Below, piece by piece: positions 1-7,703 of a stretch of DNA of 64,000 nucleotides (positions are counted from its first letter, which is position 1; every line of letters begins with the position of its first letter). A model generated the notes under the pieces. It saw only the letters and a list, made by a program, of their open reading frames with translations, did not search any database and was not told the origin of the DNA. The DNA is taken from assembly GCF_040409955.1 (NCBI RefSeq), contig NZ_CP123384.1, positions 1,931,501 to 1,995,500 of the forward strand, read 5' to 3'. Source of the stretch: Salipiger sp. H15 (GTDB lineage: Bacteria; Pseudomonadota; Alphaproteobacteria; Rhodobacterales; Rhodobacteraceae). The position numbers were made by a program, and so were the translations under genes.

Positions 1-10
1 CGGCGCCGGG

Positions 11-54
11 GCAAATCTCTTCGAAGAAATTTGCAACCTCCTTGGAAGGAGGTT
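11..54. repeat. two abutting palindromes at the left edge
   Basis: Positions 11-34 form a 24-bp palindrome centred on TTCGAA with one mismatched pair. Positions 35-54 form a second palindrome whose arms are AACCTCCTT and AAGGAGGTT with a 2-bp loop. GGCGCC occurs on both outer sides, so a three-armed fold is possible. It may be the terminator of a gene lying left of the window or a dispersed palindromic element. No second copy was seen in this window. Confidence 0.5.
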
Positions 55-111
55 GGCGGCGCCCCGCCGTTGCGGCTTGCGCGCGGGCGGCAAATGCCCG
101 AGGTTCGCGCC

Positions 112-477
112 ATGGATCAGGACCCCAAGATCGGCGCGCGGCTGATGCCGCTCTTCGAAAGCCGCCTCGGCCTCGGCAAGGGCGGGTTCGAGGCGCGGGC
201 CAGGCGCGCGGCCAACCAGTTGCCGCGATGGGCGCGGCGCGACCTGCGCGCGCTGCGCGACGCGCAGGGCATGGCCGGGCATCCCAAGCTTGCCATGCGG
301 CTCGACATGGCCGAACTCGACCGCGCCGAGGCGCGCGTCGCCCGCCATCTCGAGACGATCGACGTGAAGGCGCGGCGCAGCCACCGGCGGCTCGGCGTGC
401 TGGCGGGGCTGATGTTCAACCTCCTGCTGCTCGCCGCGCTGCTGGCCGGGGCCTATTACCTCCTGATCCGCAGCTGA
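112..477 (+). CDS. small C-terminally anchored membrane protein, function unknown
   Basis: This encodes 121 residues from ATG 112; the frame is open upstream to a TTG at 31, but that stretch overlaps the palindromes and has no ribosome site. The body is rich in Arg, Ala, Leu and Asp and looks helical. The last 25 residues or so form a single hydrophobic segment (LAGLMFNLLLLAALLAG) ending in IRS, so the protein is probably tail-anchored with its body in the cytoplasm. The 3' end overlaps the end of the convergent Nudix gene by 22 bases. I do not recognise the family and infer no function. Confidence 0.6.
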   Translation: MDQDPKIGARLMPLFESRLGLGKGGFEARARRAANQLPRWARRDLRALRDAQGMAGHPKLAMRLDMAELDRAEARVARHLETIDVKARRSHRRLGVLAGLMFNLLLLAALLAGAYYLLIRS

Positions 478-1196
478 CGCTTCGGGCGCGTCTCGTCGGG
501 CGCGCCGGGGGCGCGGCCGTTGAGGCGCAGGAAGAGGCTTTCCTCGTCGTCGTTGCGGAAGAAGGGCACCGAGCTCGGGGCGCGGCGGTCGGTGACCCGC
601 GCGGCGATCTCGGCCAGCACCACCTCGGTGATGAAGGGCAGATCGAAGCTGCGCACCTCGTCGAGCGGCACCCATTGCAGGTGCGACAGCTCGTCCGAGG
701 CGGCGGAGAAATCGTCCGGGTCGCTCTTCAGCGCCTCGGCGTCGACGAGGAAGAAGCGCGCGTCGAAGCGGCGCGGGCGGCCCGGCGGGGTGATCGCGCG
801 GAAGACGAACTGCAGCGCCGAGGCGTCGGGGCGGTGGCCGGTCTCGGCGAAACTTTCCCAGCCCTCGGGCGCGCCCGGCCACTTGCCGGGCCAGCCGAGC
901 ACCTGCCCGGTCTCTTCCCAGAGCTCGCGGATCGCCGCGGCGGCCAGCGCGTTGGCGCGGTCCGTGGGTGCGTCCTCGGCCAGCCGCGTCGCGCAGACCG
1001 CGGGCAGGGGGGCGGCGAGCTTCACCTCGGCGTCGGCCTCGTCGACGGCGCCGCCGGGGAAGACGAACTTGTTGGGCATGAAGGCCGCCCCCGCGCCGCG
1101 CTGGCCCATCAGGATGCTCGGCCGGCTGTCACGGTCGCGCAGCACGATCACCGTGGCTGCGTCGCGGATGGCGGTCTTGTCGGTGCTCATGCGCAT
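456..1196 (-). CDS. Nudix hydrolase with a split Nudix box (NUDT19-like)
   Basis: This protein of 246 residues is probably a nucleoside-diphosphate-linked pyrophosphohydrolase. The first half of the Nudix box (FPGGAVDEAD, residues 46-55) is separated by about 35 residues from the second half (RELWEETG, residues 90-97), which holds the metal-binding glutamates. Such an insertion is known from the NUDT19/RP2 branch, which includes acyl-CoA-cleaving enzymes, so a CoA-type substrate is possible but not shown. The start could be 1196 or the ATG at 1190. It converges on and overlaps the membrane-protein gene before it, and lies just downstream of the DUF983 gene on the same strand. Confidence 0.85.
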   Translation of the reverse strand: MRMSTDKTAIRDAATVIVLRDRDSRPSILMGQRGAGAAFMPNKFVFPGGAVDEADAEVKLAAPLPAVCATRLAEDAPTDRANALAAAAIRELWEETGQVLGWPGKWPGAPEGWESFAETGHRPDASALQFVFRAITPPGRPRRFDARFFLVDAEALKSDPDDFSAASDELSHLQWVPLDEVRSFDLPFITEVVLAEIAARVTDRRAPSSVPFFRNDDEESLFLRLNGRAPGAPDETRPKRQLRIRR

Positions 1197-1242
1197 TCCC
1201 CTGCGTCTTGTGATGCCTCGCGGGGAGCGTGTCCGGGTGGGC

Positions 1243-1623
1243 TCAGCGGCTGCGCGCGAAGCCGTGCATCTCGCGTGCCCACTGGAAGCCCACGATTGCC
1301 CCCTTCAGTCGCGGCAGAAGGTAGAGGGAAAGTCCGATGCAGCCAACAAGGAAGATGGTGACGAGGATCAGCGGCTCGGGCCGCCAGGTGGTGAACACCC
1401 AGAGCAGCGCCGGCGCCATGATGTGCCCGACGATGAGGATCGTCAGGTAGGCGGGGCCGTCGTCGGCGCGGTGGTGGTGCAGCTCCTCCCGGCAGACCGG
1501 GCAATGGTCGCGCACCTTGAGATAGGAGCGCAGGATCGGCCCGTTGCCGCAGTTGGGACAGCGGCCGCGGAAGCCGCGCCAGACGGCGGGCCAGGTTTCG
1601 CGCTCCGGCGACAGGTCGGACAT
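1243..1623 (-). CDS. DUF983 zinc-ribbon membrane protein
   Basis: This encodes 126 residues from ATG 1623, chosen because a TAAGGT site lies just upstream; ATGs at 1644 and 1674 in the same frame are less well placed. The N-terminal part has two CxxC pairs (RCPNCG at 21-26 and HCPVCR at 40-45) forming a zinc ribbon, followed by two hydrophobic helices. This layout is that of the DUF983 family, which is common in alphaproteobacteria and has no settled function. It is likely co-transcribed with the Nudix gene downstream, 46 bases away. Confidence 0.85.
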   Translation of the reverse strand: MSDLSPERETWPAVWRGFRGRCPNCGNGPILRSYLKVRDHCPVCREELHHHRADDGPAYLTILIVGHIMAPALLWVFTTWRPEPLILVTIFLVGCIGLSLYLLPRLKGAIVGFQWAREMHGFARSR

Positions 1624-1882
1624 GGGGTGTACCTTAGAAGTCATGCGCCCAAGGTGGCGCAAGCCCGCGCCCAATTAAAGAGGACAGAGCGGCGCAGCGG
1701 CGTGATGTCGCAAAGGCGCGTGTTGCATGCAGCTTTGCGGGCTTGGCGGGGGCTGCCGCGCGGGCCGCGGAAAAAAATATCGCGGTCCGGCGACGGAAGT
1801 TTCCGCGCCGCGCGTGGAAGCTTGTGATCGGACGGCGAGGATGCCGCCGGCAAGACCAGCGATGAATGAGGAGATCGCAGCG

Positions 1883-2566
1883 ATGAAACGCATGACCAAA
1901 CTGATGACCGGCGCCGCGCTCGTGGTTCTGGGCACGGCGAGCCTTGCCCTTGCTGCAACCGACACCGCTCCGGCGGCGCCCCGGGCCGATCGCCCGGCGC
2001 CCATGGCGCGGATGTTCGAGCAGTTCGACGCCGACGGCAACGGCTCGATCAGCCGCGAGGAATTCGAAGGGCACGGCCCCGCCGCGGGCTTTGCCGAGGC
2101 CTTTGCCAAGGCCGATGCCGACGGCAACGGGCTGCTCGAGGGCGACGAGCTGATCGCCTTCGCCGATGCCCGGCAGGCGGCGCGCGAGGCGGAGCGGCTG
2201 GCGATGCGCAAGGCGCGCATGCAGGAGCGGATGCTCGAGCGCTTCGACGCGGACAAGGACGGCAAGCTCACCCTCGAGGAGATGCAGGCGCAGGGGCCGA
2301 TGGGCTTCTTCGACCGCTTCGACGCGGATGATGACGGGCAGGTGACGGCGGACGAGCTGGCCGCGGCGCGGCCGATGCGGCAGGATCGGCGCGACATGGA
2401 CATGGGCCAGCGCGGCGACCGGATGATGCGCCACGACGGCGGCGACCGCCCGTGGCACGGCGACCGCGACCATGACCACGACCGCGACGGCCGGGGCTTC
2501 AAGCGCGGACCGCAGGACGGCGAAGGCCCGCGCGGCGGCGGCATGATGGACTTCTGGCAATACTGA
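1883..2566 (+). CDS. periplasmic protein with four EF-hands
   Basis: This encodes 227 residues starting at ATG 1883, nine bases after GAGGAG. A signal peptide covers about residues 1-25, ending in ALA. Four canonical EF-hand loops follow at about residues 49-60, 78-89, 122-133 and 147-158, each with the DxDxxG core and a Glu at position 12, so calcium binding is very likely. The C-terminal 60 residues or so are rich in His, Asp and Arg and probably disordered, with possible additional metal affinity. The gene is followed by a hairpin and then by the ECF sigma operon, which also encodes a metal-sensor-like periplasmic protein. A role in envelope metal or calcium homeostasis is an inference from this proximity. 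Confidence 0.85.
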   Translation: MKRMTKLMTGAALVVLGTASLALAATDTAPAAPRADRPAPMARMFEQFDADGNGSISREEFEGHGPAAGFAEAFAKADADGNGLLEGDELIAFADARQAAREAERLAMRKARMQERMLERFDADKDGKLTLEEMQAQGPMGFFDRFDADDDGQVTADELAAARPMRQDRRDMDMGQRGDRMMRHDGGDRPWHGDRDHDHDRDGRGFKRGPQDGEGPRGGGMMDFWQY

Positions 2567-2577
2567 AGGCCCGAGGG

Positions 2578-2605
2578 CCGGGCCGCTTCGCGCGGCCCGG
2601 TTCTT
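2578..2605 (+). terminator. hairpin after the EF-hand gene
   Basis: The arms CCGGGCCGC (2578-2586) and GCGGCCCGG (2592-2600) pair perfectly around a five-base loop and are followed by TTCTT. It lies 12 bases after the EF-hand stop and before the sigma gene, so it probably separates the two units. Confidence 0.55.
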
Positions 2606-2638
2606 GCGCGGCCCGGCCCTTCGGGCTAGCGCAGGGGA

Positions 2639-3232
2639 ATGGACCGGATGCCCTATGACGCGATGAGCACGGAAAGCGACGAGACGTTGCTCGCGGCCTA
2701 TGCCGCGGGCGACCAGGCCGCGGCGCGGGCGCTTGTCGGGCGGCTGGGTCCGCGCGCCTTCGGCCATGCCGTGCGGATGCTCGGCGACCGGGCCGAGGCG
2801 GAGGACGTGGCGCAGGAGGCGCTGCTGCGGCTCTGGCGCGCGGCGCCGGGCTGGCGCGAGGGCGAGGCCAAGGTCTCGACATGGCTCTACCGGGTGGTGT
2901 CGAACCTCTGCATCGACCGGATGCGCCGGCGGCGCGGCGGCACGGTGGACCTTGGCGAGATCGCCGAGCCCGCCGATCCCGCCCCGGGTGCCGAGGCCGC
3001 GATGCAGGGGCGCGCCCGCGAGGGGGCGCTGCAGGAAGCACTCGACGCGCTGCCCGAGCGGCAGCGGCAGGCTGTGGTGCTGAGGCATCTCGAGGGGCTG
3101 TCCAACCCCGAGATCGCCGGGATCATGGACTTGGGCGTGCGGGCCGTGGAAAGTCTCACGGCGCGCGGACGCAAGGCGCTGGAGGCCCTGCTGTCAGGGC
3201 GGCGCGCAGAGCTGGGGTATGACGATGACTGA
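2639..3232 (+). CDS. ECF-type RNA polymerase sigma factor
   Basis: This encodes up to 197 residues. Region 2 is visible as AEDVAQEALLRLWR and STWLYRVVSNLCIDRMRRRR, and region 4 as ALPERQRQAVVLRHLEGLS followed by a helix-turn-helix, with no region 1 or 3, as in ECF sigma factors. Possible starts are ATG at 2639, 2648 or 2663; an AGGGGA at 2632-2637 suits 2648 best by spacing. Its last 14 bases overlap the next gene, which encodes a one-helix membrane protein that could be its anti-sigma factor. The third gene encodes a Spy/CpxP-like protein. The three together look like a signal-responsive envelope regulon. Confidence 0.85.
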   Translation: MDRMPYDAMSTESDETLLAAYAAGDQAAARALVGRLGPRAFGHAVRMLGDRAEAEDVAQEALLRLWRAAPGWREGEAKVSTWLYRVVSNLCIDRMRRRRGGTVDLGEIAEPADPAPGAEAAMQGRAREGALQEALDALPERQRQAVVLRHLEGLSNPEIAGIMDLGVRAVESLTARGRKALEALLSGRRAELGYDDD

Positions 3233-3596
3233 TCAGCGCAGGACGGAAGAGGGGAGCCTTGCCTCCCTGTTCGAAGCGGAGCGGCAGGATGCGCCGCTGC
3301 CGTCGGGCGACTGGATGGCCCGGATGGAGGCGCTGGCGCTCGCCGAGCAGCCCGCCCCGCGTCGCGCGCCGCTGCCCGCACCGGCGCCGCGCCGCGCCGG
3401 ATGGCGCGAGGCGCTGCGGGCCTTCGGCGGCTGGCCGGCGCTGGCCGGGCTTGCCGCGGCCTGCGCGGCCGGGGTCTGGATCGGTGTCGCCTCGCCCGAG
3501 ATGATGACCACGCTGCTCTCCTCCGACGGCAGCAGCCTCTCGCTCTCGGCCGTCGATCCGGCGAGCGGCTTCGATTACGCGATGTTGGGACTTTGA
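3219..3596 (+). CDS. single-pass membrane protein, candidate anti-sigma factor
   Basis: This encodes 125 residues and overlaps the sigma gene by 14 bases, so translation is probably coupled; ATG 3225 is an alternative start. An N-terminal cytoplasmic part of about 65 residues precedes one hydrophobic helix (WPALAGLAAACAAGVWIGVA), then a short outer segment containing a run of Ser and Leu. This topology and position fit an anti-sigma factor, but no zinc-binding anti-sigma motif (HxxxCxxC) is present, so the role rests on context only. Confidence 0.6.
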   Translation: MTMTDQRRTEEGSLASLFEAERQDAPLPSGDWMARMEALALAEQPAPRRAPLPAPAPRRAGWREALRAFGGWPALAGLAAACAAGVWIGVASPEMMTTLLSSDGSSLSLSAVDPASGFDYAMLGL

Positions 3597-3598
3597 CC

Positions 3599-4141
3599 AT
3601 GACGAACGACGCTTCCCAAACGCCGGACCAGGGGCCCGTGGCCCCGAAGGCGGGACGCTCGCCGCTCTGGATGCGCGGGCTGCTGCTGGCCTCGCTGGCG
3701 CTGAACCTCGGCGTGGCCGGGGTGGTGGCGGGCGGGCTGCTGCGCCACGGCGGCCCCGAGCATGGCGGCCCGCCGCGCGGGCGCGACTTCATCACCCCCT
3801 ACACGCAGGCCTTCTCGCAGGACGAGCGGCGCGAGCTGGGGCGCAAGCTCTTCAGTTCCTTCGAGGGTCGGCAGGGCGAGCGGCCGCGGCCGAACCCGTT
3901 CAGCTCGTACCGCGGCACGCTGGACCTGCTCCGCGCCGAGCCCTTCGACAGCGCTGCTTTCGCGGAGGTGCTGACCGCGCAGGACGCCCGCGCCGCCGAG
4001 CGGCAGAAGGTGGGCCAGCAGGTGCTGGTCGACTACGTGTCCTCGATGACGCCCGAGGCGCGTGCCGCCTACGCCGACCGGCTCGAGCTGGAGCTCGACG
4101 AGCTGGCACGCCGCCTGCCGCGCAAGCCGCCGCGGGACTGA
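3599..4141 (+). CDS. periplasmic heavy-metal-sensor-like protein (Spy/CpxP fold)
   Basis: This encodes 180 residues from ATG 3599, two bases after the preceding stop. One N-terminal membrane helix (about residues 26-48) anchors a helical periplasmic domain with the pattern of heavy-metal-sensor proteins of the CpxP/Spy type (FSQDERRELGRKLF and later RQKVGQQVLVDYVSSMTPEAR). In such sets the periplasmic protein senses stress or metal and acts with the anti-sigma factor; that is inferred here. The 3' end overlaps the end of the convergent cyclase gene by 73 bases. Confidence 0.75.
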   Translation: MTNDASQTPDQGPVAPKAGRSPLWMRGLLLASLALNLGVAGVVAGGLLRHGGPEHGGPPRGRDFITPYTQAFSQDERRELGRKLFSSFEGRQGERPRPNPFSSYRGTLDLLRAEPFDSAAFAEVLTAQDARAAERQKVGQQVLVDYVSSMTPEARAAYADRLELELDELARRLPRKPPRD

Positions 4142-5592
4142 TCCGCGGCCGCGGGCTCCGGCCCCTCGTCGCCGGACCGCGCGGCAAGCTCCGCAGCGGG
4201 CTGCGGCGGAAGCACGGCCGGGTCCGACAGGTGCGCCCGGTTGCGCCCGGCCTTCTTGGCCGCGTAGAGCGCGGCATCGGCCCGGCGCAGGGCGGTCTCG
4301 ACCGTTTCCATCCCCGGGGCGATCACGGTGAGACCGATGCTGATCGTCGGGGCGGCGGTGCGCCGCCCGCCGAGACCGTCGGGCAGCCGCAGCGACTGCC
4401 GGGCCACGGCATCGCAGAGCGCATGGGCGCGGTTCCGCGCGGCCTCGGGCCCGGTGTCGGCCAGCGCGATGAGGAACTCCTCCCCGCCGAGCCGGGCGAC
4501 GAGATCGCAGTCGCGCAGGCCGCGCGACAGGGTCTGCGCCGTGGTGGTCAGCACGTGGTCTCCCACCGAATGCCCCCAGAGGTCGTTGACCTGCTTGAAG
4601 TGGTCGAGATCGGCGACCAGCAGCGCCAGCGGCCGGCCGAGCCGCGCCGCCTGCTGCGCCATGCGCGCGAGCTGGGGCAGGGCGTAGCGCCGGTTGTAGA
4701 GCCCGGTGAGCGGGTCGATCACCGCCGCCCGCAGTCCGGTGCGCAACGCCGCGCGGTGGCGGTCGGCGCGCCGGGCGAGGTTGACCAGCCGCGGCAGCCG
4801 CAGCTCGAGCTCCAGCGGATCCGCGCCGTTGCGCAGCAGGTCGTCGGCGCCGAGGTCGAGGGCGCGGGCGGCGATCTCGTCCTGGCCGGGAGCGGTGACA
4901 TAGACCAGCGCGGCGCGGCGCTGCGCGCGGGCCGTGCGCAGCTGGGCGAGCAGCGCGAGGCCGCTGCCCGGAGCCGCGCCGGTGTCGACCAGCACCACCA
5001 CCTCGGCCGCGGGGGCGGCGTGGTGCAGCAGGCGCCCGGGCTCGGTGATCTGGACCTGCGCGCCGAGCCCGATCCGCAGCCGCGCCGCAAGGCCGCCGGG
5101 GTCGAGCGCCGGGTCCAGCGAGATCATCGCGACGCGCGCCGGGCGCTGGAATCCGCGCGGCGATTCGGACAGCCCGAGCGCGCGCTTGGTGTCGTCGCGC
5201 AGGCGCAGCTCGTCCTGGGCGTGGCTGCGGCCCATCAGGCTGCGCAGGCGGGCGAGCAGCAGGATGTCCTCGACCTGCCGGGCGATCACGTCATCCGCCC
5301 CGACGGCGAGCAGCGCGAGCCGCTCGTCCTGCCGGTCCTCCTCGCTCAGCAGCACCAGCGGCGTTTCGGCATGGTCCGGCAGCGCGCGCAGCCGGGTGCA
5401 GAAGCTGCTGCTGCACATGTCCGGAAGATCGGCGGCGGCGATCACGAGGTCGGGGCAGCGGTCGGCGATCAGCCGCAGCGCCTCGGCGCCGCTGTCCGCG
5501 GCGGCCACCCGGTAAAAGGCCGAGGTCAGCCGCGCGCGCAGCAGGATGCGCTGGCCGGCGGTGCCTTCGACGATGAGGATGCGTCCTGCCAT
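4069..5592 (-). CDS. pleD: PleD-like response regulator with diguanylate cyclase domain
   Basis: This protein of 507 residues has two receiver-like domains (about 1-120 and 150-270) followed by a GGDEF domain (about 290-450) that should make cyclic di-GMP. The active-site motif is GGEEF (369-373), and an RxxD inhibitory site (RDCD, 360-363) sits five residues before it, so product inhibition is likely. The first receiver keeps an acceptor-like Asp55, but the usual acidic pair near residues 9-10 is Glu-Gly, so phosphorylation may be impaired. A Ser/Arg-rich tail of about 40 residues is antisense to the end of the metal-sensor gene. The DUF3572 gene diverges upstream, a pairing known from alphaproteobacterial pleD loci. 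The symbol is by architecture. Confidence 0.8.
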   Translation of the reverse strand: MAGRILIVEGTAGQRILLRARLTSAFYRVAAADSGAEALRLIADRCPDLVIAAADLPDMCSSSFCTRLRALPDHAETPLVLLSEEDRQDERLALLAVGADDVIARQVEDILLLARLRSLMGRSHAQDELRLRDDTKRALGLSESPRGFQRPARVAMISLDPALDPGGLAARLRIGLGAQVQITEPGRLLHHAAPAAEVVVLVDTGAAPGSGLALLAQLRTARAQRRAALVYVTAPGQDEIAARALDLGADDLLRNGADPLELELRLPRLVNLARRADRHRAALRTGLRAAVIDPLTGLYNRRYALPQLARMAQQAARLGRPLALLVADLDHFKQVNDLWGHSVGDHVLTTTAQTLSRGLRDCDLVARLGGEEFLIALADTGPEAARNRAHALCDAVARQSLRLPDGLGGRRTAAPTISIGLTVIAPGMETVETALRRADAALYAAKKAGRNRAHLSDPAVLPPQPAAELAARSGDEGPEPAAADQSRGGLRGRRRASSSSSSSSRSA

Positions 5593-5628
5593 GTGTCCTT
5601 CCGCACTGGGGCCTTCACGAGGGGCTGT

Positions 5629-5698
5629 TCATCAGGGATCTTTGAACAGGTGTCTTTGTTCAGGCGTCTTTGTTCAGGGGTCTTCAATCAGGGGTCTT
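5629..5698. repeat. five tandem 14-bp repeats upstream of the pleD-like gene
   Basis: Five contiguous imperfect copies of a 14-bp unit, consensus TGTTCAGGGGTCTT, begin at 5629, 5643, 5657, 5671 and 5685. They lie 36 bases upstream of the pleD-like start, in the spacer to the divergent DUF3572 gene. The 14-bp period is not a multiple of three or of a helical turn. They could be regulator sites or a slippage array. Confidence 0.8.
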
Positions 5699-5850
5699 CC
5701 ACCCCGGGAGGGTCCGGGCTGGGGTGTCCGGGTCGGGGCTTCCGCAACGGGCCCGCCGCGGGGTCGCCGCGCGGGCTTGCATCCGTTTCGTCGCTCAGTC
5801 TTTATGAAAATCAGTTAAGAAAGCCTTTCTAATTGCAGGGAGTCGCAAAG

Positions 5851-6132
5851 ATGATCGGGCGTGACGAGGCGGAGTTGATCGGGTTGCAGGCCACGGCCTG
5901 GCTGGCCGCGAACGACGAGCTGCTTCCGGTCTTCCTCGGCGCCACCGGCGCCTCGGGGGACGATTTCCGCACGGGCCTGTCGGACCCGGGCTTCCAGGGC
6001 GCGGTGCTCGATTTCCTGCTGATGGACGACGCCTGGGTGCGCGGCTTCTGCGACACGGCGGGGCTGGCCTACGACCTGCCGTTCCAGGCGCGCCAGCACC
6101 TGCCCGGCGGCGGCGAGGTGCACTGGACATGA
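5851..6132 (+). CDS. DUF3572 family protein
   Basis: This encodes 93 residues from ATG 5851, behind a GCAGGGAG site; a TTG at 5833 would add six residues without a ribosome site. The small acidic helical protein matches the DUF3572 pattern (ATAWLAANDELLPVFL near the start and GAVLDFLLMDDAWVRGFC in the middle). The family has no known activity and is often found beside divK/pleD in alphaproteobacteria, as here across a divergent spacer. It overlaps the HAD gene by four bases (ATGA), so the two are translationally coupled. Confidence 0.85.
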   Translation: MIGRDEAELIGLQATAWLAANDELLPVFLGATGASGDDFRTGLSDPGFQGAVLDFLLMDDAWVRGFCDTAGLAYDLPFQARQHLPGGGEVHWT

Positions 6133-6839
6133 GCCCGGTCCTGCGCGCCGACGCGGTACTGTTCGACAAGGACGGCACGCTCTTCGATTTCACCCGCACC
6201 TGGGGCGCCTGGGCGCAAGAGGTCATGCACGACCTTGCCGGCGGCGACGCGGCGCTGGTCGCGGCCATGGCGCGCGAGCTGCGCTTCGACCTCGCGACCG
6301 GGAGCTTCCTCAAGGACAGCCCGGTGATCGCCGGCACCAGCCGCGAGGCGGCGGACTGCCTGGCCCGCGGCCTCGGCAGGGCGGATTCGGCGGCGCTCGA
6401 GGGCTACCTCTCCGAGGCGGCCGCGCGCGCGCCGCTCGCCGAGGCAGTGCCGCTGGCGCCGCTGCTCGACGCGCTGCGCGGCGCGGGGCTGCGGCTCGGC
6501 GTGATGACCAACGACAACGAGGCCGTGGCGCTCGCGCACCTGCGCCAGGCGGGGGTCGGCGATCGGTTCGACTTCGTCGCGGGCTTCGACAGCGGCCATG
6601 GCGCCAAGCCCTCGCCGGCGCCGCTGCTGGCCTTCGCCGAGGCGCTCGGCCTGCCGCCGGGGCGGGTGGTCATGGTCGGCGACAGCACCCACGACCTGCA
6701 GGCCGGGCGTGCGGCGGGGATGATGACCGTCGCCGTGCTGACCGGCCTGGCCGGAGCGGAGGAGCTGCGTCCCCTCGCCGATGCGGTGCTGCCCGACATC
6801 GGCCACCTGCCGGACTGGTTGTCGGCGGTGCCGGCCTGA
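6129..6839 (+). CDS. HAD-superfamily hydrolase, phosphoglycolate-phosphatase-like
   Basis: This protein of 236 residues is a HAD phosphatase: motif I is DKDGT with Asp13 and Asp15, motif II is the Thr in VMTNDN, motif III is the Lys in GAKPSP, and motif IV is GDSTHD. A helical cap lies between motifs I and II, as in subclass IA enzymes such as phosphoglycolate phosphatase. The substrate cannot be decided from sequence. The start overlaps the DUF3572 stop (ATGA). Confidence 0.85.
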   Translation: MSPVLRADAVLFDKDGTLFDFTRTWGAWAQEVMHDLAGGDAALVAAMARELRFDLATGSFLKDSPVIAGTSREAADCLARGLGRADSAALEGYLSEAAARAPLAEAVPLAPLLDALRGAGLRLGVMTNDNEAVALAHLRQAGVGDRFDFVAGFDSGHGAKPSPAPLLAFAEALGLPPGRVVMVGDSTHDLQAGRAAGMMTVAVLTGLAGAEELRPLADAVLPDIGHLPDWLSAVPA

Positions 6840-6939
6840 GCGCGGGCGCCGCTCCATTCCCTCGCCCCTTGCGGAAATCTTAACCCCCGTGCCCTAGCCT
6901 GGCACGAGGGCGCCGCGGGCTGCCCGGGAAGGAGATGCC

Positions 6940-7032
6940 ATGCGCAGCGGGATTTCGAGGAACAGGCGTGTCGCGGCGCGGGTCGTCCCCGGGGGTGCCG
7001 CCCCGATGGCCGGCTCGGCGGCGGGACCCTGA
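6940..7032 (+). CDS. candidate 30-residue small ORF upstream of the H-NOX gene
   Basis: An ATG at 6940 follows a strong AAGGAGATGCC site and opens 30 codons ending at a TGA that overlaps another ATG (TGATG at 7030-7034). The product is Arg-rich at its start and Gly/Ala-rich at its end, with no recognisable domain. It could be a real small protein, a leader affecting the downstream H-NOX gene, or chance. No homology evidence is available. Confidence 0.25.
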   Translation: MRSGISRNRRVAARVVPGGAAPMAGSAAGP

Positions 7033-7076
7033 TGGGGTGCGGCGGATAGGGCGGGGCGCCCGGCGTGGAGCGGCGG

Positions 7077-7703
7077 ATGCACGGACTGGTCGCGCGCACC
7101 CTGCAGGGCTTCGTGCTGGATACCTATGGGCGGGAGTGCTGGGACAGGATCGCCGAGGCCGCCCGGCTCGACTTGCCGGGATTCGAGGCGATGCTCGACT
7201 ACGAGGCGCAGCTCATCGGCCGCGTGCTGGCGACCGCAGAGGCAGAGCTGCACAAGCCCCGCGCCGCCATGCTCGAGGACATCGGCACCTACCTGATGAC
7301 CCATCCCCACAACGAACGCCTGCGGCGGCTCATGCGCTACGGCGGCGAGGATTTCATCGACTTCCTGCACTCGCTCGAGGAACTGCCCGGACGGGCGCGG
7401 CTCGCGGTCCCCGATCTCGACCTGCCGCCGCTCGAGTTGACCGAGGCTGCACCGCGCCGCTTCTCGCTGCTCTGCCGCTGCGGCGGGCCGACGCGCCGGG
7501 GTTATTCCCATGTGCTGGCGGGGGTGCTGAGGGCGATGGCGGACGATTACGGCGCGCTGATCCTGCTCGACCTCGACCTCGACCCCGACCAGGGCGACGG
7601 GCCGGCGGGAGCCGAGCTGATCCGGATCACGGTGATCGAGACGGCCTATGCCGAGGGTCGGAGCTTCGATCTCGGGGCGCATGGCGCGGGGCGGCGGAAA
7701 TGA
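7077..7703 (+). CDS. H-NOX-fold protein lacking the haem ligand
   Basis: This encodes 208 residues from ATG 7077; a GTG at 7065 is possible, but H-NOX proteins start M-(H/K)-G, as here (MHGLVARTLQGF). The fold is recognisable: WDRI at 22-25, a helical N-terminal part with LEDIGTYL at 67-74, and FIDFLHSLEEL at 93-103. At the site of the proximal haem histidine (about residue 102-104) the sequence reads LEELPGR, with Pro104 in place of His. The YxSxR haem-propionate motif (131-135 in family numbering) is replaced by LCRCGG. The protein is therefore unlikely to bind haem as classical H-NOX does. It overlaps the GGDEF gene by ATGA, so it is probably a sensory partner of that cyclase. Confidence 0.8.
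   Translation: MHGLVARTLQGFVLDTYGRECWDRIAEAARLDLPGFEAMLDYEAQLIGRVLATAEAELHKPRAAMLEDIGTYLMTHPHNERLRRLMRYGGEDFIDFLHSLEELPGRARLAVPDLDLPPLELTEAAPRRFSLLCRCGGPTRRGYSHVLAGVLRAMADDYGALILLDLDLDPDQGDGPAGAELIRITVIETAYAEGRSFDLGAHGAGRRK

Noticed and set aside
5629..5698. possible CRISPR array
   Set aside because: The 14-bp units are directly contiguous with no spacers, and no cas genes are present in the window.
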